A stretch of DNA of 35,836 nucleotides, taken from the NCBI GenBank assembly GCA_003154115.1, contig PMCF01000339.1, forward strand, positions 1 through 35,836, given 5' to 3'. The notes under the pieces were generated by a model. The model was given only the letters and a program-made list of their open reading frames with translations. It made no database searches and had not been told where the DNA came from. Both the position numbers and the translations under genes were made by a program. The first letter of the stretch is position 1. The number at the start of each line of letters is the position of its first letter. The DNA comes from Anaerolineae bacterium. Its GTDB lineage: Bacteria; Chloroflexota; Anaerolineae; Fen-1058. Below, in pieces: positions 15,731 through 25,094 of the stretch.

Positions 15731-16825
15731 GAAGTCAGCATACTTTTCTTCAACGAAGGCCGTCAACTTTTGCCTGAACGTTTCGGTGCTGAAATTCTCG
15801 GCATGCGCGCGGATGACGGCCGAATCAAACTTCAGTGTGTTAAGGCGTTGGATCGCCGCAATGATGGACTCGACGGTTTGCGCTTCAAACAATACACCGG
15901 TTGCGCCATCGATAACGGTATCCAGCGCGCCGCCCGCGCCAAAGGCGATGACGGGCCGCCCACTGGCCTCTGCTTCGACGGGCGTAATGCCGAAGTCTTC
16001 GCGGCCAGGAAAGATGAAGGCTTTGCAGCGCGCCATCAAGTCGGGTAGATCGGCATCGGGCACGCGGCCCAGGAACTGCACGTTCGGTTTCGCCAGCTTT
16101 TCCAAGCGGGCGGCATCCCGTCCGCTGCCGGCAATCACCAATGGCCAGCCCAATCGATTAAACGCCTCAATCGCCAGATCGATCCGCTTGTAGGGGATCA
16201 ACCGCGACACGATGAGATAGTAATCCCCAATCTCCGGCTGCGGCGCGTAGCGGCGAATATCGACCGGCGGGTAGATGAGCACCGAGTCACGTTGGTAGTA
16301 GCGCTGAATGCGATTCTGAATCTCGGTGCTGATGGCGATGAAATGATCGACCTTTTGCGCAGCCTGAAAATCCCAACGGCGGAGCAGGGCGATCAGTGGT
16401 TTCAACGCCAGCCGCACCGAGGCGCTCATGCCTTCGCTGCGCGCGTAATCGTCGAACGTCCACACATAGCGCGTGGGGGCCAGGCAGTAACAGATGTGTA
16501 AGGCCGTCTTTTGCTTGCGGCGCGTGTGGACGCCGTGACAGAACCCGCTCTTGTTGCTCAGCACCACATCATAGCGGCTGAGGTTGAGGGAAGCCCAGGC
16601 GGCGGGATACAACGCGAAATACTGCTGGTGCCGTTCGTAGATGCGCGGCGCGTGATTCAGCCACAACGGGCGAATGTCCCAGCCCAGATAAGCCGGGGGC
16701 ATCTCGTCGCGCCAGTAGATGCTGGTATAGATGGGCGCGCGCGGATACATCTGCACCAGATTTTCCAGGACGGCTTCGGCGCCGCCCATTTGATTGAGCC
16801 AATCGTGAACGAGAGTAACTTCCAT
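15713..16825 (-). CDS. Family 4 glycosyltransferase
   Basis: A 370-residue GT-B fold retaining glycosyltransferase. The N-terminal acceptor domain opens VTLVHDWLNQMGGAEAVLENL, with the glycine-rich GGAE turn. The C-terminal donor domain shows YYLIVSRLIPYKRIDLAIEAF, VIAGSGRD and the EX7E motif in EDFGITPVEAEASGRPVIAF, typical of GT4. It would add a sugar (often mannose, glucose or rhamnose) from a nucleotide donor to a growing surface glycan; specificity is not readable. It stands between rnhB and the Wzz genes. Its final VKREA and stop codon come from heptamer array H6. Confidence 0.88.
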   Translation of the reverse strand: MEVTLVHDWLNQMGGAEAVLENLVQMYPRAPIYTSIYWRDEMPPAYLGWDIRPLWLNHAPRIYERHQQYFALYPAAWASLNLSRYDVVLSNKSGFCHGVHTRRKQKTALHICYCLAPTRYVWTFDDYARSEGMSASVRLALKPLIALLRRWDFQAAQKVDHFIAISTEIQNRIQRYYQRDSVLIYPPVDIRRYAPQPEIGDYYLIVSRLIPYKRIDLAIEAFNRLGWPLVIAGSGRDAARLEKLAKPNVQFLGRVPDADLPDLMARCKAFIFPGREDFGITPVEAEASGRPVIAFGAGGALDTVIDGATGVLFEAQTVESIIAAIQRLNTLKFDSAVIRAHAENFSTETFRQKLTAFVEEKYADFVKREA

Positions 16826-16830
16826 AGAGC

Positions 16831-16858
16831 GTAACGAGTAAAACGTAATGCGTAATTA
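16831..16858. repeat. Heptamer array H7 (GTAACGA-GTAAAAC-GTAATGC-GTAATTA)
   Basis: Four consecutive 7-nt units between the GT4 start (16825) and the rnhB stop. The TTA of the last unit, 16856-16858, is the rnhB stop codon on the minus strand. Confidence 0.7.
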
Positions 16859-17512
16859 CAGCAAGTAATCAGTGAGCAGAGCACTGATGGGTCTAAATGA
16901 TCGACGATGAATAGCGCACGGCCCGACTGATTGTAACGCGGCTTGATGAATCTGTGTGCCATATCCCTTGTGCCGCGCGAAACGATAAGCGGGATACTGC
17001 GCGTCCAATTCGATCATCAGCCGATCGCGCGTGACTTTGGCCAGAATAGACGCGGCGGCCACGGACAACGAGATCGAATCGGCGAAATTAAAAACCGCCT
17101 GCGGCTTGTTCACTTGCGGCAAGCGCACCGCGTCGATAATCAGGGCGTCAGGCTGAGTCGCCAAATCTTCGACAGCGCGCGTCATCGCCAGGCGCGTGGC
17201 CGGCAAAATCCCGATGGCATCGATCTCCTCGACGCTGCCCCGGCCGATGCCGTACGCGACGCAATGATCGACAATGACCTGGTACAGTACGCCGCGCTGG
17301 CGCGGTGAAAGTTGTTTGGAGTCATTGACCCCGGCGAGGTGTGACACTTCGGCGGGGTTGAGAATCACAGCGGCAGCGACGACAGGCCCGGCCCACGCGC
17401 CGCGTCCGGCTTCGTCAATTCCTGCGACGAGGGCGTGACCAGACTGGATCAATTGAAGTTCGTGATCGAGGGTGGGCCGATCCGGCAGAGCGGGTTTACT
17501 TCTTGCGGTCAT
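16856..17512 (-). CDS. rnhB: Ribonuclease HII
   Basis: A 218-residue RNase HII, removing ribonucleotides misincorporated in DNA and RNA primers. The diagnostic GIDEAGRGAWAGPVVAAAV carries the first two acidic residues. ALIIDAV gives the third and DSISLSVAAASILAKVTRD the fourth, and RHKGYGTQIH is the conserved C-terminal block. The open frame extends 39 codons further, but ATG 17512 (GGAG 4 nt upstream) gives a protein of normal length, and the upstream residues overlap the preceding gene. The start lies 17 nt inside the 3' end of the upstream glycosyltransferase, so the two are probably translationally coupled, an unusual partnership of DNA repair and glycan genes. Confidence 0.93.
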   Translation of the reverse strand: MTARSKPALPDRPTLDHELQLIQSGHALVAGIDEAGRGAWAGPVVAAAVILNPAEVSHLAGVNDSKQLSPRQRGVLYQVIVDHCVAYGIGRGSVEEIDAIGILPATRLAMTRAVEDLATQPDALIIDAVRLPQVNKPQAVFNFADSISLSVAAASILAKVTRDRLMIELDAQYPAYRFARHKGYGTQIHQAALQSVGPCAIHRRSFRPISALLTDYLL

Positions 17513-18239
17513 ACACTCCGCGCCACCCATTGCGCCGGACTTTGAGCACTTCCAGCACCATGTTGATCGAATCTTTAAGGGGACTGATGCGGCTCTGCGG
17601 GCGGTAATACCACGTGATAGGCACTTCAATCAACTTGCAGCCGTGCTTCAGCGCGATGAAGAGCACTTCCACGTCAAAGCCCCAGCCGTCGATGGTTTGC
17701 AGCGAGAAGACATCACGGGCCACATCGCGCCGGAAGACCTTGAAGCCACACTGGGTGTCCTGAATGTTGGGAATCGCCAGGATGCGCACGATGAGGTTGA
17801 ACACGCGGCCCATCAGGTGGCGATACTGCGGTTCGTCCACGCGGCGAGCCCCGGCAACTTCACGCGAGGCAATCGCGACGTCATACGAGTCAACAGCGGG
17901 CGGCATGAATTTGCCGATCTCTTCGACGGGCATGGAGAAGTCGGCGTCGCAGATGAACAGATAATCGCCCGTGCCGTTCAGCATGCCCATTTGCACCGCC
18001 GCGCCCTTACCCTGCCGCGGTTGATGCAAGACGCGCGCATACGAATGCGCGGCGGCAAAATCCTGCGCGATCTGCGGCGTGGCATCGCGGCTGTTGTTGT
18101 TGACGACGATGACCTCGATCGGGTACGACTGAGCCGCCACAAACCGATCGACTTGATCCAGGCTCGTGGGCAAGCGGCGCGCTTCGTTGTACGCCGGAAT
18201 AATAATGGAAAGAAGGGGTGACGCGCTGATGATCGATCC
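17496..18239 (-). CDS. Family 2 glycosyltransferase, dolichyl/polyprenyl-phosphate sugar synthase-like; no canonical start codon
   Basis: A GT2 enzyme resembling polyprenyl-phosphate mannose/glucose synthases. IEVIVVNNNSRDAT, RQGKGAAVQMGML, CDADFSMP (metal-binding DxD) and DTQCGFKVFRRDVA are family blocks. It probably loads a sugar on a lipid carrier. The first beta strand SIIIPAYNEARRLP is encoded upstream of the first available TTG (18171-18173). The frame is open to a TGA at 18240-18242, but that stretch has no ATG, GTG, TTG or CTG. The near-cognate ATC at 18230-18228, 6 nt after AGGA, is the best-placed candidate. The alternative is a sequencing or natural 1-nt frameshift, with the true start in the overlapping frame. 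Coordinates here give the whole open segment including the N-terminal strand. Confidence 0.8.
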   Translation of the reverse strand, partial: GSIISASPLLSIIIPAYNEARRLPTSLDQVDRFVAAQSYPIEVIVVNNNSRDATPQIAQDFAAAHSYARVLHQPRQGKGAAVQMGMLNGTGDYLFICDADFSMPVEEIGKFMPPAVDSYDVAIASREVAGARRVDEPQYRHLMGRVFNLIVRILAIPNIQDTQCGFKVFRRDVARDVFSLQTIDGWGFDVEVLFIALKHGCKLIEVPITWYYRPQSRISPLKDSINMVLEVLKVRRNGWRGVYDRKK

Positions 18240-18247
18240 TCACGAAA

Positions 18248-18269
18248 GCCGCGCCTGACAGGGCGCGGC
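18248..18269. repeat. GCCGCGCC hairpin upstream of the GT2 gene
   Basis: A perfect 8-bp stem GCCGCGCC / GGCGCGGC with a 6-nt loop, directly before the presumed ribosome-binding site of the minus-strand GT2 gene. No U-run follows on either strand. Confidence 0.5.
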
Positions 18270-18333
18270 ACAAAGTGGCGCTAGAATACCGCGATCAATG
18301 CGATTCGTCAATCGGGAGTGGATGGGGTCTTCA

Positions 18334-18450
18334 GCGGATGCCTGCGGCGAAGCAGATAAGCGGATGGAAACGGATGGTGTCAACGAATAGGCAACGGATC
18401 AACGGATGAAGATCGTCAACGGATAGGGGACGCGGATAAACGGATGTGGA
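18334..18450. repeat. Irregular CGGAT-rich repeat tract
   Basis: CGGAT occurs about ten times in 117 nt in words such as CAACGGAT, ACGGATG and CGCGGATAAA. The spacing is irregular, unlike the clean 7-nt arrays. It forms the first part of the 630-bp gene-free stretch 18240-18870. Confidence 0.55.
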
Positions 18451-18473
18451 TGTTTAGAGCAAATTCCTAAATG

Positions 18474-18570
18474 GTTTACGCTCGCAGTCCGCTGCGCGTG
18501 GTTACACGCTCCGCGGCTGTTTAGCCGCTCGCGGAGTGTGTGACCATCCAGCGAGAGCAGTGGCGTAAAT
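18474..18570. repeat. GGATG/CATCC palindromic repeat, copy R3
   Basis: The ends GTTTACGC / GCGTAAAT are followed inward by CTCGC and GCGAGAGC. The central hairpin pairs GGTTACACGCTCCGCG with CGCGGAGTGTGTGACC (two mismatches). It shares GTCCGCTG-GCGTGGT-ACA with R2. Confidence 0.7.
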
Positions 18571-18616
18571 CAAAACGGGAACCGATCTAAACGAAAAGGC
18601 GCGCGAAGATTTTTTT

Positions 18617-18698
18617 GGACACGGATGACGCGGACGCTTCGCGCGGATGAACACGGATGATTGAGACAATCCGTGTTCATCTGTGTTAATCCGTGTCC
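18617..18698. repeat. ACACGGATGA inverted repeat
   Basis: Outer arms GGACACGGAT / ATCCGTGTCC (18617 and 18698 ends) and inner arms GAACACGGAT (18649-18658) / ATCCGTGTTC (18669-18678). It is built of short ACGGATG words, so it resembles a degenerate tandem array turned back on itself. Confidence 0.65.
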
Positions 18699-18701
18699 GT
18701 C

Positions 18702-18840
18702 ATGCCCGAGTGTTTTTGTCGGGCATCCAGATTCAATGCGGGCGAACCCGGTTGACTGAGCCGCTAGATTCCCGCCTTGCCGTACCCAGGCCCCACCGAG
18801 GCCTGGCGGCACGCATGAGCGAAAGCATGCGGGAATGACA
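18702..18840. repeat. ATGCCCGA hairpin and GATTCCCGC / GCGGGAAT inverted repeat
   Basis: A hairpin ATGCCCGA (18702-18709) / TCGGGCAT (18719-18726) lies next to a larger inverted repeat with ends GATTCCCGC (18767) and GCGGGAATGACA (18829-18840). Both motifs resemble dispersed TCATTCCCGC-type palindromes seen in other bacteria. No gene is visible here. Confidence 0.55.
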
Positions 18841-18870
18841 CAGCTCAGCGTTTTGCGTGGTGGTTGTGTG

Positions 18871-20734
<1,864 letters not shown>

Positions 20735-20768
20735 GGATGCTTACTCAAATGAGGAAAAGGATGAAGTG

Positions 20769-20777
20769 ATTATACCA
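20769..20777 (-). promoter_or_regulatory. Extended -10 promoter of rmlD
   Basis: On the minus strand TGGTATAAT (TGnTATAAT), about 35 nt before the ATG. No clear -35 was found, as expected for extended -10 promoters. Confidence 0.55.
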
Positions 20778-20817
20778 AAGTGAGAACGGCGAGATGGAGC
20801 GAAAGAGCGCTGGAGGG

Positions 20818-20866
20818 AAGATGCAGGAGGCAAGATGCAGGAGGCAAGATGCAAGAAGTGAGAGGT
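20818..20866. repeat. Heptamer array H9 (AAGATGC / AGGAGGC words)
   Basis: AAGATGC-AGGAGGC-AAGATGC-AGGAGGC-AAGATGC-AAGAAGT-GAGAGGT: seven uninterrupted 7-nt units. The array lies between the divergent promoters of rmlD and trmD. No complementary arm is seen. Confidence 0.8.
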
Positions 20867-20890
20867 AAAAGTAAACAAGCGGCGTGATCG

Positions 20891-20899
20891 TGTTAGAAT
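20891..20899 (+). promoter_or_regulatory. Extended -10 promoter of trmD, implying a leaderless transcript
   Basis: TGTTAGAAT (TGnTAGAAT) ends 6 nt before the trmD ATG at 20906. The expected transcription start coincides with the start codon. No Shine-Dalgarno is visible apart from a weak AGG. Confidence 0.5.
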
Positions 20900-20905
20900 A
20901 GGCTC

Positions 20906-21694
20906 ATGCGCTTTGATGTTTTTACCCTATTCCCAGGTATTTTTGAGTCGCCGCTGAAAGAGAGTATGCTGAAGCGGGCGATTGAGTCTGGCTTGCTCGA
21001 AGTGCAGCTGCACAACATCCGCGATTATGCGGAAGGCCGGCATCAAGTCACCGACGATTATCCCTATGGCGGCGGCGGCGGGATGGTGATGAAGCCAGAG
21101 CCGGTGTTTGCCGCAGTGGAGGGTGTGTTGGGGACTGGGGATCGGGGATTGGGGATCGGGGATCAGGACGCCGGGCAATCGGCAATCAGCAATCGGCAAT
21201 CAACAATTCCGATTGTTCTTTTGACTCCGCAGGGTCGGCTCTTTAACCAGCAGATCGCGCTGGAATTGGCCCAGTACGATCGGGTGGCGTTGATTTGCGG
21301 GCGCTATGAAGGATTCGATGAACGCATCCGAGAGCATCTGGCGACGGATGAAATCTCAATCGGAGATTATGTGCTGACTGGGGGTGAGCTGGCGGCGTTG
21401 GTGGTGGTGGACGCTGTGATCCGCCTGAAGCCTGGAGTGCTGGGCGATCCCACCGGTGCCAGCGACGATTCGCACGCCAGCGGCTTGCTGGAGTATCCGC
21501 ACTACACTCGTCCGCCAGAATTTCGGGGATGGCGCGCACCTGAAATCTTGTTGTCCGGAGATCATGCGAAAGTCGATCGGTGGCGGCGGGAGCAGGCGCT
21601 GCTTCGAACCTGGCGACGGCGGCCCGAGTTGCTCGATCGGGCGGAACTAAGCGAACTCGATCGAGCCTTTTTGCGCCAACTGGCCCACGAATAA
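20906..21694 (+). CDS. trmD: tRNA (guanine-N1-)-methyltransferase TrmD with a repeat-derived insert
   Basis: A 262-residue SPOUT methyltransferase that forms m1G37 in tRNAs, preventing frameshifts. [13 protein letters not shown], the knot residues [30 protein letters not shown] with the catalytic aspartate in VVVDAVIR, the PGVLGDP block and [10 protein letters not shown] are all canonical. Between FAAVEG (about 75) and PIVLLTPQG (about 102) lies an unusual segment of about 26 residues, rich in Gly/Asp and then Gln/Ser. It is encoded by heptamer array H10; the corresponding E. coli loop is only about ten residues. The reading frame is kept throughout. The gene is divergent from rmlD and probably leaderless. 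Confidence 0.93.
   Translation: MRFDVFTLFPGIFESPLKESMLKRAIESGLLEVQLHNIRDYAEGRHQVTDDYPYGGGGGMVMKPEPVFAAVEGVLGTGDRGLGIGDQDAGQSAISNRQSTIPIVLLTPQGRLFNQQIALELAQYDRVALICGRYEGFDERIREHLATDEISIGDYVLTGGELAALVVVDAVIRLKPGVLGDPTGASDDSHASGLLEYPHYTRPPEFRGWRAPEILLSGDHAKVDRWRREQALLRTWRRRPELLDRAELSELDRAFLRQLAHE
21130..21208. repeat. Heptamer array H10 (GGGGATC / GGCAATC words) inside trmD
   Basis: GGGGACT, GGGGATC, GGGGATT, GGGGATC, GGGGATC and AGGACGC run from 21130 to 21171. After 2 nt come GGCAATC, GGCAATC, AGCAATC, GGCAATC and AACAATT (21174-21208). Eleven units lie entirely in coding sequence, in the same style as the intergenic arrays. Confidence 0.9.
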
Positions 21695-21715
21695 TCAGTT
21701 AACTCGGCCAAATGG

Positions 21716-21743
21716 TTGCGTTTTTAATGAAAGTCGGTATAAT
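21716..21743 (+). promoter_or_regulatory. Candidate promoter of the ECF sigma gene
   Basis: TTGCGT (21716-21721), a 16-nt spacer and TATAAT (21738-21743), just after the trmD stop and about 70 nt before the sigma factor start. Confidence 0.6.
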
Positions 21744-21768
21744 CTCCGCCTGTCAGCTTCAAATCCCA

Positions 21769-21802
21769 GGTTCAAAAGAAAACCTCCTTGAACCTTTTGA
21801 AC
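21769..21802 (+). promoter_or_regulatory. Leader with two mutually exclusive hairpins before the sigma factor gene
   Basis: AGGTTCAA (21769-21776) can pair with TTGAACCT (21788-21795). Overlapping GTTCAAAAG (21770-21778) can pair with CTTTTGAAC (21794-21802). Both are perfect and share the same 5' strand, so only one can form. They end shortly before the GAGG ribosome-binding site. Confidence 0.4.
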
Positions 21803-21814
21803 GAGGTCTGAGTA

Positions 21815-22438
21815 TTGATTGACGGAATGGTACCGACTCCGACAGACCGCGAACTCATAGGACGCTTGTGCATTGGGGATCTCGCCGCTTTGGGAACCCT
21901 GTACGATCGTTATCGCCTACTCGTTTTTCACACGGCACTCGCTATCACGCATGATCGTCAATCGGCGGAAGACATTCTACAAGAGTGTTTTCTGAAACTC
22001 AATGCGTATGCTCGCCGCATCGACGTGAGTCTGCCGCTTGAACCTTGGCTCTATCGTGTCACCGTCAATCAGGCTTATACCTGGGTGACCCGGCGCTCGC
22101 GCTGGCTCACTTCGTTGGAAAGCGTGATCGATCGCCTGGTAAGTCCGGCGCGCGCCAACGCCGAACACCAGCTCGAAATATCCGAACTGCAATCGGCCAT
22201 TCAGCACGCAATTGATTCCTTGCCGCCCAGCCAGCGTATGACGGTGGTTCTGTATTATCTGAACGATCTCAGCCTGAAGGAGATCTCGTACATTCTGGAT
22301 TGTCCGGTGGGCACGGTCAAATCGCGCCTGCATTATGGCCGCGAGCAGCTCAAGCGGCAGCTGCAAACTTACTTGCAGCCACGGCTTGATCCGCAGTCGC
22401 CCGGCAACCGTTCCGTGTCGGCAGGGCAAAAAATATGA
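21815..22438 (+). CDS. ECF-family RNA polymerase sigma factor
   Basis: A 207-residue group IV sigma factor. Region 2 spans about 20-90 (DLAALGTLYDRYRLLVFHTALAI, SAEDILQECFLKL and PWLYRVTVNQAYTW). Region 4 spans about 125-180 (SLPPSQRMTVVLYYLNDLSLKEISYILDCPVGTVKSRLHYGREQLKRQL), with the helix-turn-helix LSLKEISYILDCPVGTVKSRL. The TTG at 21815 is used because GAGG lies 8 nt upstream; ATG 21827 is a fallback. The C-terminal 25 residues (PQSPGNRSV and so on) are a short polar tail. Its stop overlaps the next small gene, the usual place for a regulator of the sigma factor. The regulon is unknown; the duplicated TTGCGT-16-TATAAT/TATACT promoters are housekeeping-like. Confidence 0.92.
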   Translation: MIDGMVPTPTDRELIGRLCIGDLAALGTLYDRYRLLVFHTALAITHDRQSAEDILQECFLKLNAYARRIDVSLPLEPWLYRVTVNQAYTWVTRRSRWLTSLESVIDRLVSPARANAEHQLEISELQSAIQHAIDSLPPSQRMTVVLYYLNDLSLKEISYILDCPVGTVKSRLHYGREQLKRQLQTYLQPRLDPQSPGNRSVSAGQKI

Positions 22439-22452
22439 TCCAGGGAGACACT

Positions 22453-22716
22453 GTGGATAGTTTGATTCGCTCTGCGTTACAGACAGAGGTGCGCTCTGCC
22501 GAGCCGTCGTCGGCGGTGCGTGCTGAGCTGCTCGCCGCAGCGGCGGGTGGGAATACTCTGCGATCTGCGCTGGGGTTGGCCATTCCACCGCTAGCTGATG
22601 GTTTGCAGGAAACTCTCGAACGACCGATCGATTTCAGTGAACAGGTAATGACTGTCATTCCTCTGGCGCGCAAGCATCTGCTGTTGCTTGCGTCGCCGCT
22701 GTATGCATTACGGTAA
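22453..22716 (+). CDS. Short protein co-transcribed with the ECF sigma factor
   Basis: An 87-residue protein starting VDSLIRSALQTEVRSAEPSS, with no recognised domain. No full transmembrane helix and no zinc-binding HxxxCxxC anti-sigma motif are present. A hydrophobic stretch (VIPLARKHLLLLASPLYAL) closes the protein. GTG 22453 is chosen because AGGGAG (22442-22447) is 5 nt upstream. The frame also opens at ATG 22435, which overlaps the sigma stop as ATGA. The coupling makes it a candidate accessory or anti-sigma partner, but nothing in the sequence proves that. Confidence 0.6.
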   Translation: MDSLIRSALQTEVRSAEPSSAVRAELLAAAAGGNTLRSALGLAIPPLADGLQETLERPIDFSEQVMTVIPLARKHLLLLASPLYALR

Positions 22717-22769
22717 AGATAGAATACCGCGCCGGAAACTGGGCCCGGCGTGCGGTTTGGCATAGTCTG

Positions 22770-22775
22770 TATAAT
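22770..22775 (+). promoter_or_regulatory. -10 box of the peptide transporter operon
   Basis: TATAAT 32 nt before the dppD-like start codon; no good -35 hexamer was found. GGAGG (22792-22796) serves as ribosome-binding site. Confidence 0.45.
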
Positions 22776-22806
22776 TCATTTTATCGAATCGGAGGACGCT
22801 CACACT

Positions 22807-23799
22807 ATGCAGCAACAATCACTCCTGGAAGTGAAAAACCTGAAGACGCGTTTCAAGATTACGGGCGCGTACGTGCATGCCGTGAACGGCATTTCCTATT
22901 CCTTGAGCGAGGGTGATTCGCTGGGAGTGGTCGGTGAAAGCGGTTGTGGCAAAAGCGTTGGCGTGATGTCCGTGATGCGGCTGATCCCGCAACCGCCCGG
23001 CGAGATTTATGAGGGTGAAGTGCTGTACAGCGGCCGCGATCTGCTTAAGCTGTCCATGGAAGAAATGCGGCATGTGCGCGGCAAAGAGATCGCGATGATT
23101 TTCCAGGACCCCATGACGTCACTGAATCCGGTGATGCGCATCGGCCGGCAGATCACCGAGGCGCTCGAGCTGCATATGGGCATGGACACGAAGCAAGCCC
23201 GCGCCCGCGCCGCCGAGCTGCTTACGCTGGTTGGTATTCCGCGCGCGGCCGATCGGTTGGACGATTACCCACACCAGTTCTCAGGTGGCATGCGCCAGCG
23301 CGTAATGATCGCCATGGCGTTGTCGTGCATGCCGCAAATTCTGATTGCCGACGAACCGACGACGGCGCTGGATGTGACGATTCAGGCGCAGATCGTTGAT
23401 CTGGTCAAGAGACTGCGCGACGAACTCGGTATGGCCGTGATCTGGATTACGCACGACCTGGGTGTGGTCGCCCGGCTGGTCAAGAACGTCGTCGTCATGT
23501 ACGCGGGTTACATCATCGAGCGTTCTCCGGTGGAAGACCTGTACCTCCATCCCAGCCATCCTTACACGCTGGGCCTCTTAGGTTCGTTGCCCCGGCTTGA
23601 TACACATGAGCGCGAACGGCTGGTCTCGATTGTGGGCGCTCCGCCGGACCTCGTGGATGTGCCGCGGGGTTGCCCCTTCCGGCCGCGCTGCCGCTATGCG
23701 ATCGATCGCTGCACAGAAGAGAATCCGTCACTGATGCCGGTTAGCTCGACGCATGAGTCGGCGTGTTGGGTAGACGTCACCACCGGGAGGGCACGCTAA
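22807..23799 (+). CDS. dppD: Peptide ABC transporter ATP-binding protein (DppD/OppD-like)
   Basis: A 330-residue ATPase of a di-/oligopeptide importer. Walker A is GESGCGKS, the Q-loop [11 protein letters not shown], the signature FSGGMRQR, Walker [13 protein letters not shown] and the H-loop WITHDLG. The C-terminal extension typical of DppD/OppD has four cysteines in CPFRPRC, DRC and ESAC, the arrangement implicated in an Fe-S cluster in mycobacterial DppD (family knowledge). ATG 22807 follows GGAGG at 10 nt; the longer GTG 22750 frame is rejected because it crosses the -10 box. Two nucleotides separate its stop from the next ATPase gene. First gene of the transporter operon dppD-dppF-(SBP)-dppB-dppC. 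Confidence 0.93.
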   Translation: MQQQSLLEVKNLKTRFKITGAYVHAVNGISYSLSEGDSLGVVGESGCGKSVGVMSVMRLIPQPPGEIYEGEVLYSGRDLLKLSMEEMRHVRGKEIAMIFQDPMTSLNPVMRIGRQITEALELHMGMDTKQARARAAELLTLVGIPRAADRLDDYPHQFSGGMRQRVMIAMALSCMPQILIADEPTTALDVTIQAQIVDLVKRLRDELGMAVIWITHDLGVVARLVKNVVVMYAGYIIERSPVEDLYLHPSHPYTLGLLGSLPRLDTHERERLVSIVGAPPDLVDVPRGCPFRPRCRYAIDRCTEENPSLMPVSSTHESACWVDVTTGRAR

Positions 23800-23801
23800 A
23801 C

Positions 23802-24800
23802 ATGGCGCAGAATCCACCCCCTCAAACTGCTGTTGATGATATCCTTGTGGTGCGCAACCTCAAGAAGTATTTTCCGATCAGGCGCGGCGTATTTCAGCGC
23901 ACTGTCGGTCATGTACAAGCCGTGGATAATGTTAGCTTTACGGTGAAACGCGGCGAAACGTTAGGCCTGGTTGGCGAAAGCGGCTGCGGCAAATCGACGA
24001 CAGGCAAGGCGATTCTCCAACTCGATCGGCCAACGGCCGGCGAAGTGTACCTCGACGGCGAAGACCTGGTGAAGATGAAGGGCGAAACTCTGCGCCTGAT
24101 GCGCCGCAGGATGCAGATTATCTTCCAGGACCCGTTTGCCTCGTTGAATCCGCGCATGAATGTGGGGCAGATCGTGAGCGAACCGCTGGAAGTGCATGGC
24201 GTGGCCAAGGGCAAAGAAAAAGAGGAGCGCGTCAAAGAATTGTTGAGAATAGTCGGGTTAAACCCGCAGTTCATGACACGCTTTCCGCACGAATTTTCCG
24301 GCGGCCAGCGGCAGCGTATCGGCATTGCGCGCGCCATTGCGCTGAACCCGTCTTTTATCGTGTGCGACGAGCCGATCGCCGCTCTGGACGTGTCCATTCA
24401 GGCGCAGGTCGTGAACCTGTTGAAGGACTTGCAGGCCAAGTTTGGGCTGACGTATCTGTTCATCGCGCACGACCTGTCGATGGTGCGCCACATCAGCGAT
24501 CGAGTGGCGGTGATGTACCTGGGCCGCATCGTGGAGCTGGCCGACTGGCGGACGATTTACGATGATCCCCGGCATCCCTATTCACAGGCGCTGCTCTCGG
24601 CCATTCCGATTCCCGATCCGGTGCTTGAGGCCAGGCGCCAGCGTACTATCCTGGAAGGCGATGTGCCCAGCGCGGCCAACCCGCCTAAGGGCTGCCGGTT
24701 TAATACGCGCTGCCCGGTGCGGCAGGAGCGCTGCTATAGTGATGATCCGCAGCTGCGCGAAGTAACGCCCGGCCATTGGGCGGCCTGTCATTTCGCGTGA
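23802..24800 (+). CDS. dppF: Peptide ABC transporter ATP-binding protein (DppF/OppF-like)
   Basis: A 332-residue second ATPase of the importer. The family-typical N-terminus [19 protein letters not shown] and [30 protein letters not shown] (Walker A) are present. [14 protein letters not shown], the signature FSGGQRQR, Walker [13 protein letters not shown] and [10 protein letters not shown] follow. The C-terminal oligopeptide-binding domain contains CRFNTRC, ERC and AAC cysteines, parallel to DppD. ATG 23802 follows GGGAGG at 11 nt and begins 2 nt after the dppD stop. It forms a heterodimer with DppD under the permeases encoded at 27.3-29.4 kb. A palindromic repeat and a binding-protein gene interrupt the operon after it. 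Confidence 0.93.
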   Translation: MAQNPPPQTAVDDILVVRNLKKYFPIRRGVFQRTVGHVQAVDNVSFTVKRGETLGLVGESGCGKSTTGKAILQLDRPTAGEVYLDGEDLVKMKGETLRLMRRRMQIIFQDPFASLNPRMNVGQIVSEPLEVHGVAKGKEKEERVKELLRIVGLNPQFMTRFPHEFSGGQRQRIGIARAIALNPSFIVCDEPIAALDVSIQAQVVNLLKDLQAKFGLTYLFIAHDLSMVRHISDRVAVMYLGRIVELADWRTIYDDPRHPYSQALLSAIPIPDPVLEARRQRTILEGDVPSAANPPKGCRFNTRCPVRQERCYSDDPQLREVTPGHWAACHFA

Positions 24801-24819
24801 GTGCTCAGTCGGGCTACAG

Positions 24820-24925
24820 CAATTCTCATTTGGGGCTTCGGGGCTCTCGCCGGATGGTACATCCGGCGGCCGGAAGCGATGGATGTACCATCCATCGCGA
24901 GCATGAAGAGTCAAAGTGAGAATTG
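24820..24925. repeat. GGATG/CATCC palindromic repeat, copy R4
   Basis: Ends CAATTCTCA / TGAGAATTG are a perfect 9-nt inverted repeat. Inside are CCGGATG-GTA-CATCCGG and GATGGATG-TAC-CATCCATC, flanked by GCTCTCGC and GCGAGC. It lies between dppF and the binding-protein gene. The remainder of 24801-25094 holds a 27-codon ORF and the SBP ribosome-binding site. Confidence 0.75.
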
Positions 24926-24959
24926 TTGACCAGGCTCAGGCTAACCGGGACTTGGCTAA

Positions 24960-25043
24960 ATGGGCAAGTTTCGTGAGAATTTCAAAGGAGGTGAGGCCGT
25001 AGCCGGTATTGTCGGAGTAACATTGGCGTTCTTCGTGATTTGA
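24960..25043 (+). CDS. Possible 27-residue hydrophobic microprotein
   Basis: ATG 24960 opens a 27-codon frame ending in TGA 25041-25043. The peptide begins MGKFRENFKGGE (charged) and ends AVAGIVGVTLAFFVI (apolar), so it has the layout of a small membrane peptide. No Shine-Dalgarno precedes it. A perfect AAAGGAGGTGA lies inside it at 24984-24994 without a start codon at a proper distance. It is 51 nt before the binding-protein gene. It may be a leader peptide, a decayed gene or chance. Confidence 0.25.
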   Translation: MGKFRENFKGGEAVAGIVGVTLAFFVI

Positions 25044-25094
25044 AGTAGAGTCAAAATTTGCTGTTCACAAAAACTCTTTAGGAGGAGAATACCC

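Noticed and set aside
18570-18812. An 80-codon minus-strand ORF between glycosyltransferase genes
   Set aside because: It is made of dispersed inverted repeats (ACACGGATG and TTCCCGC types) and has no coding character.
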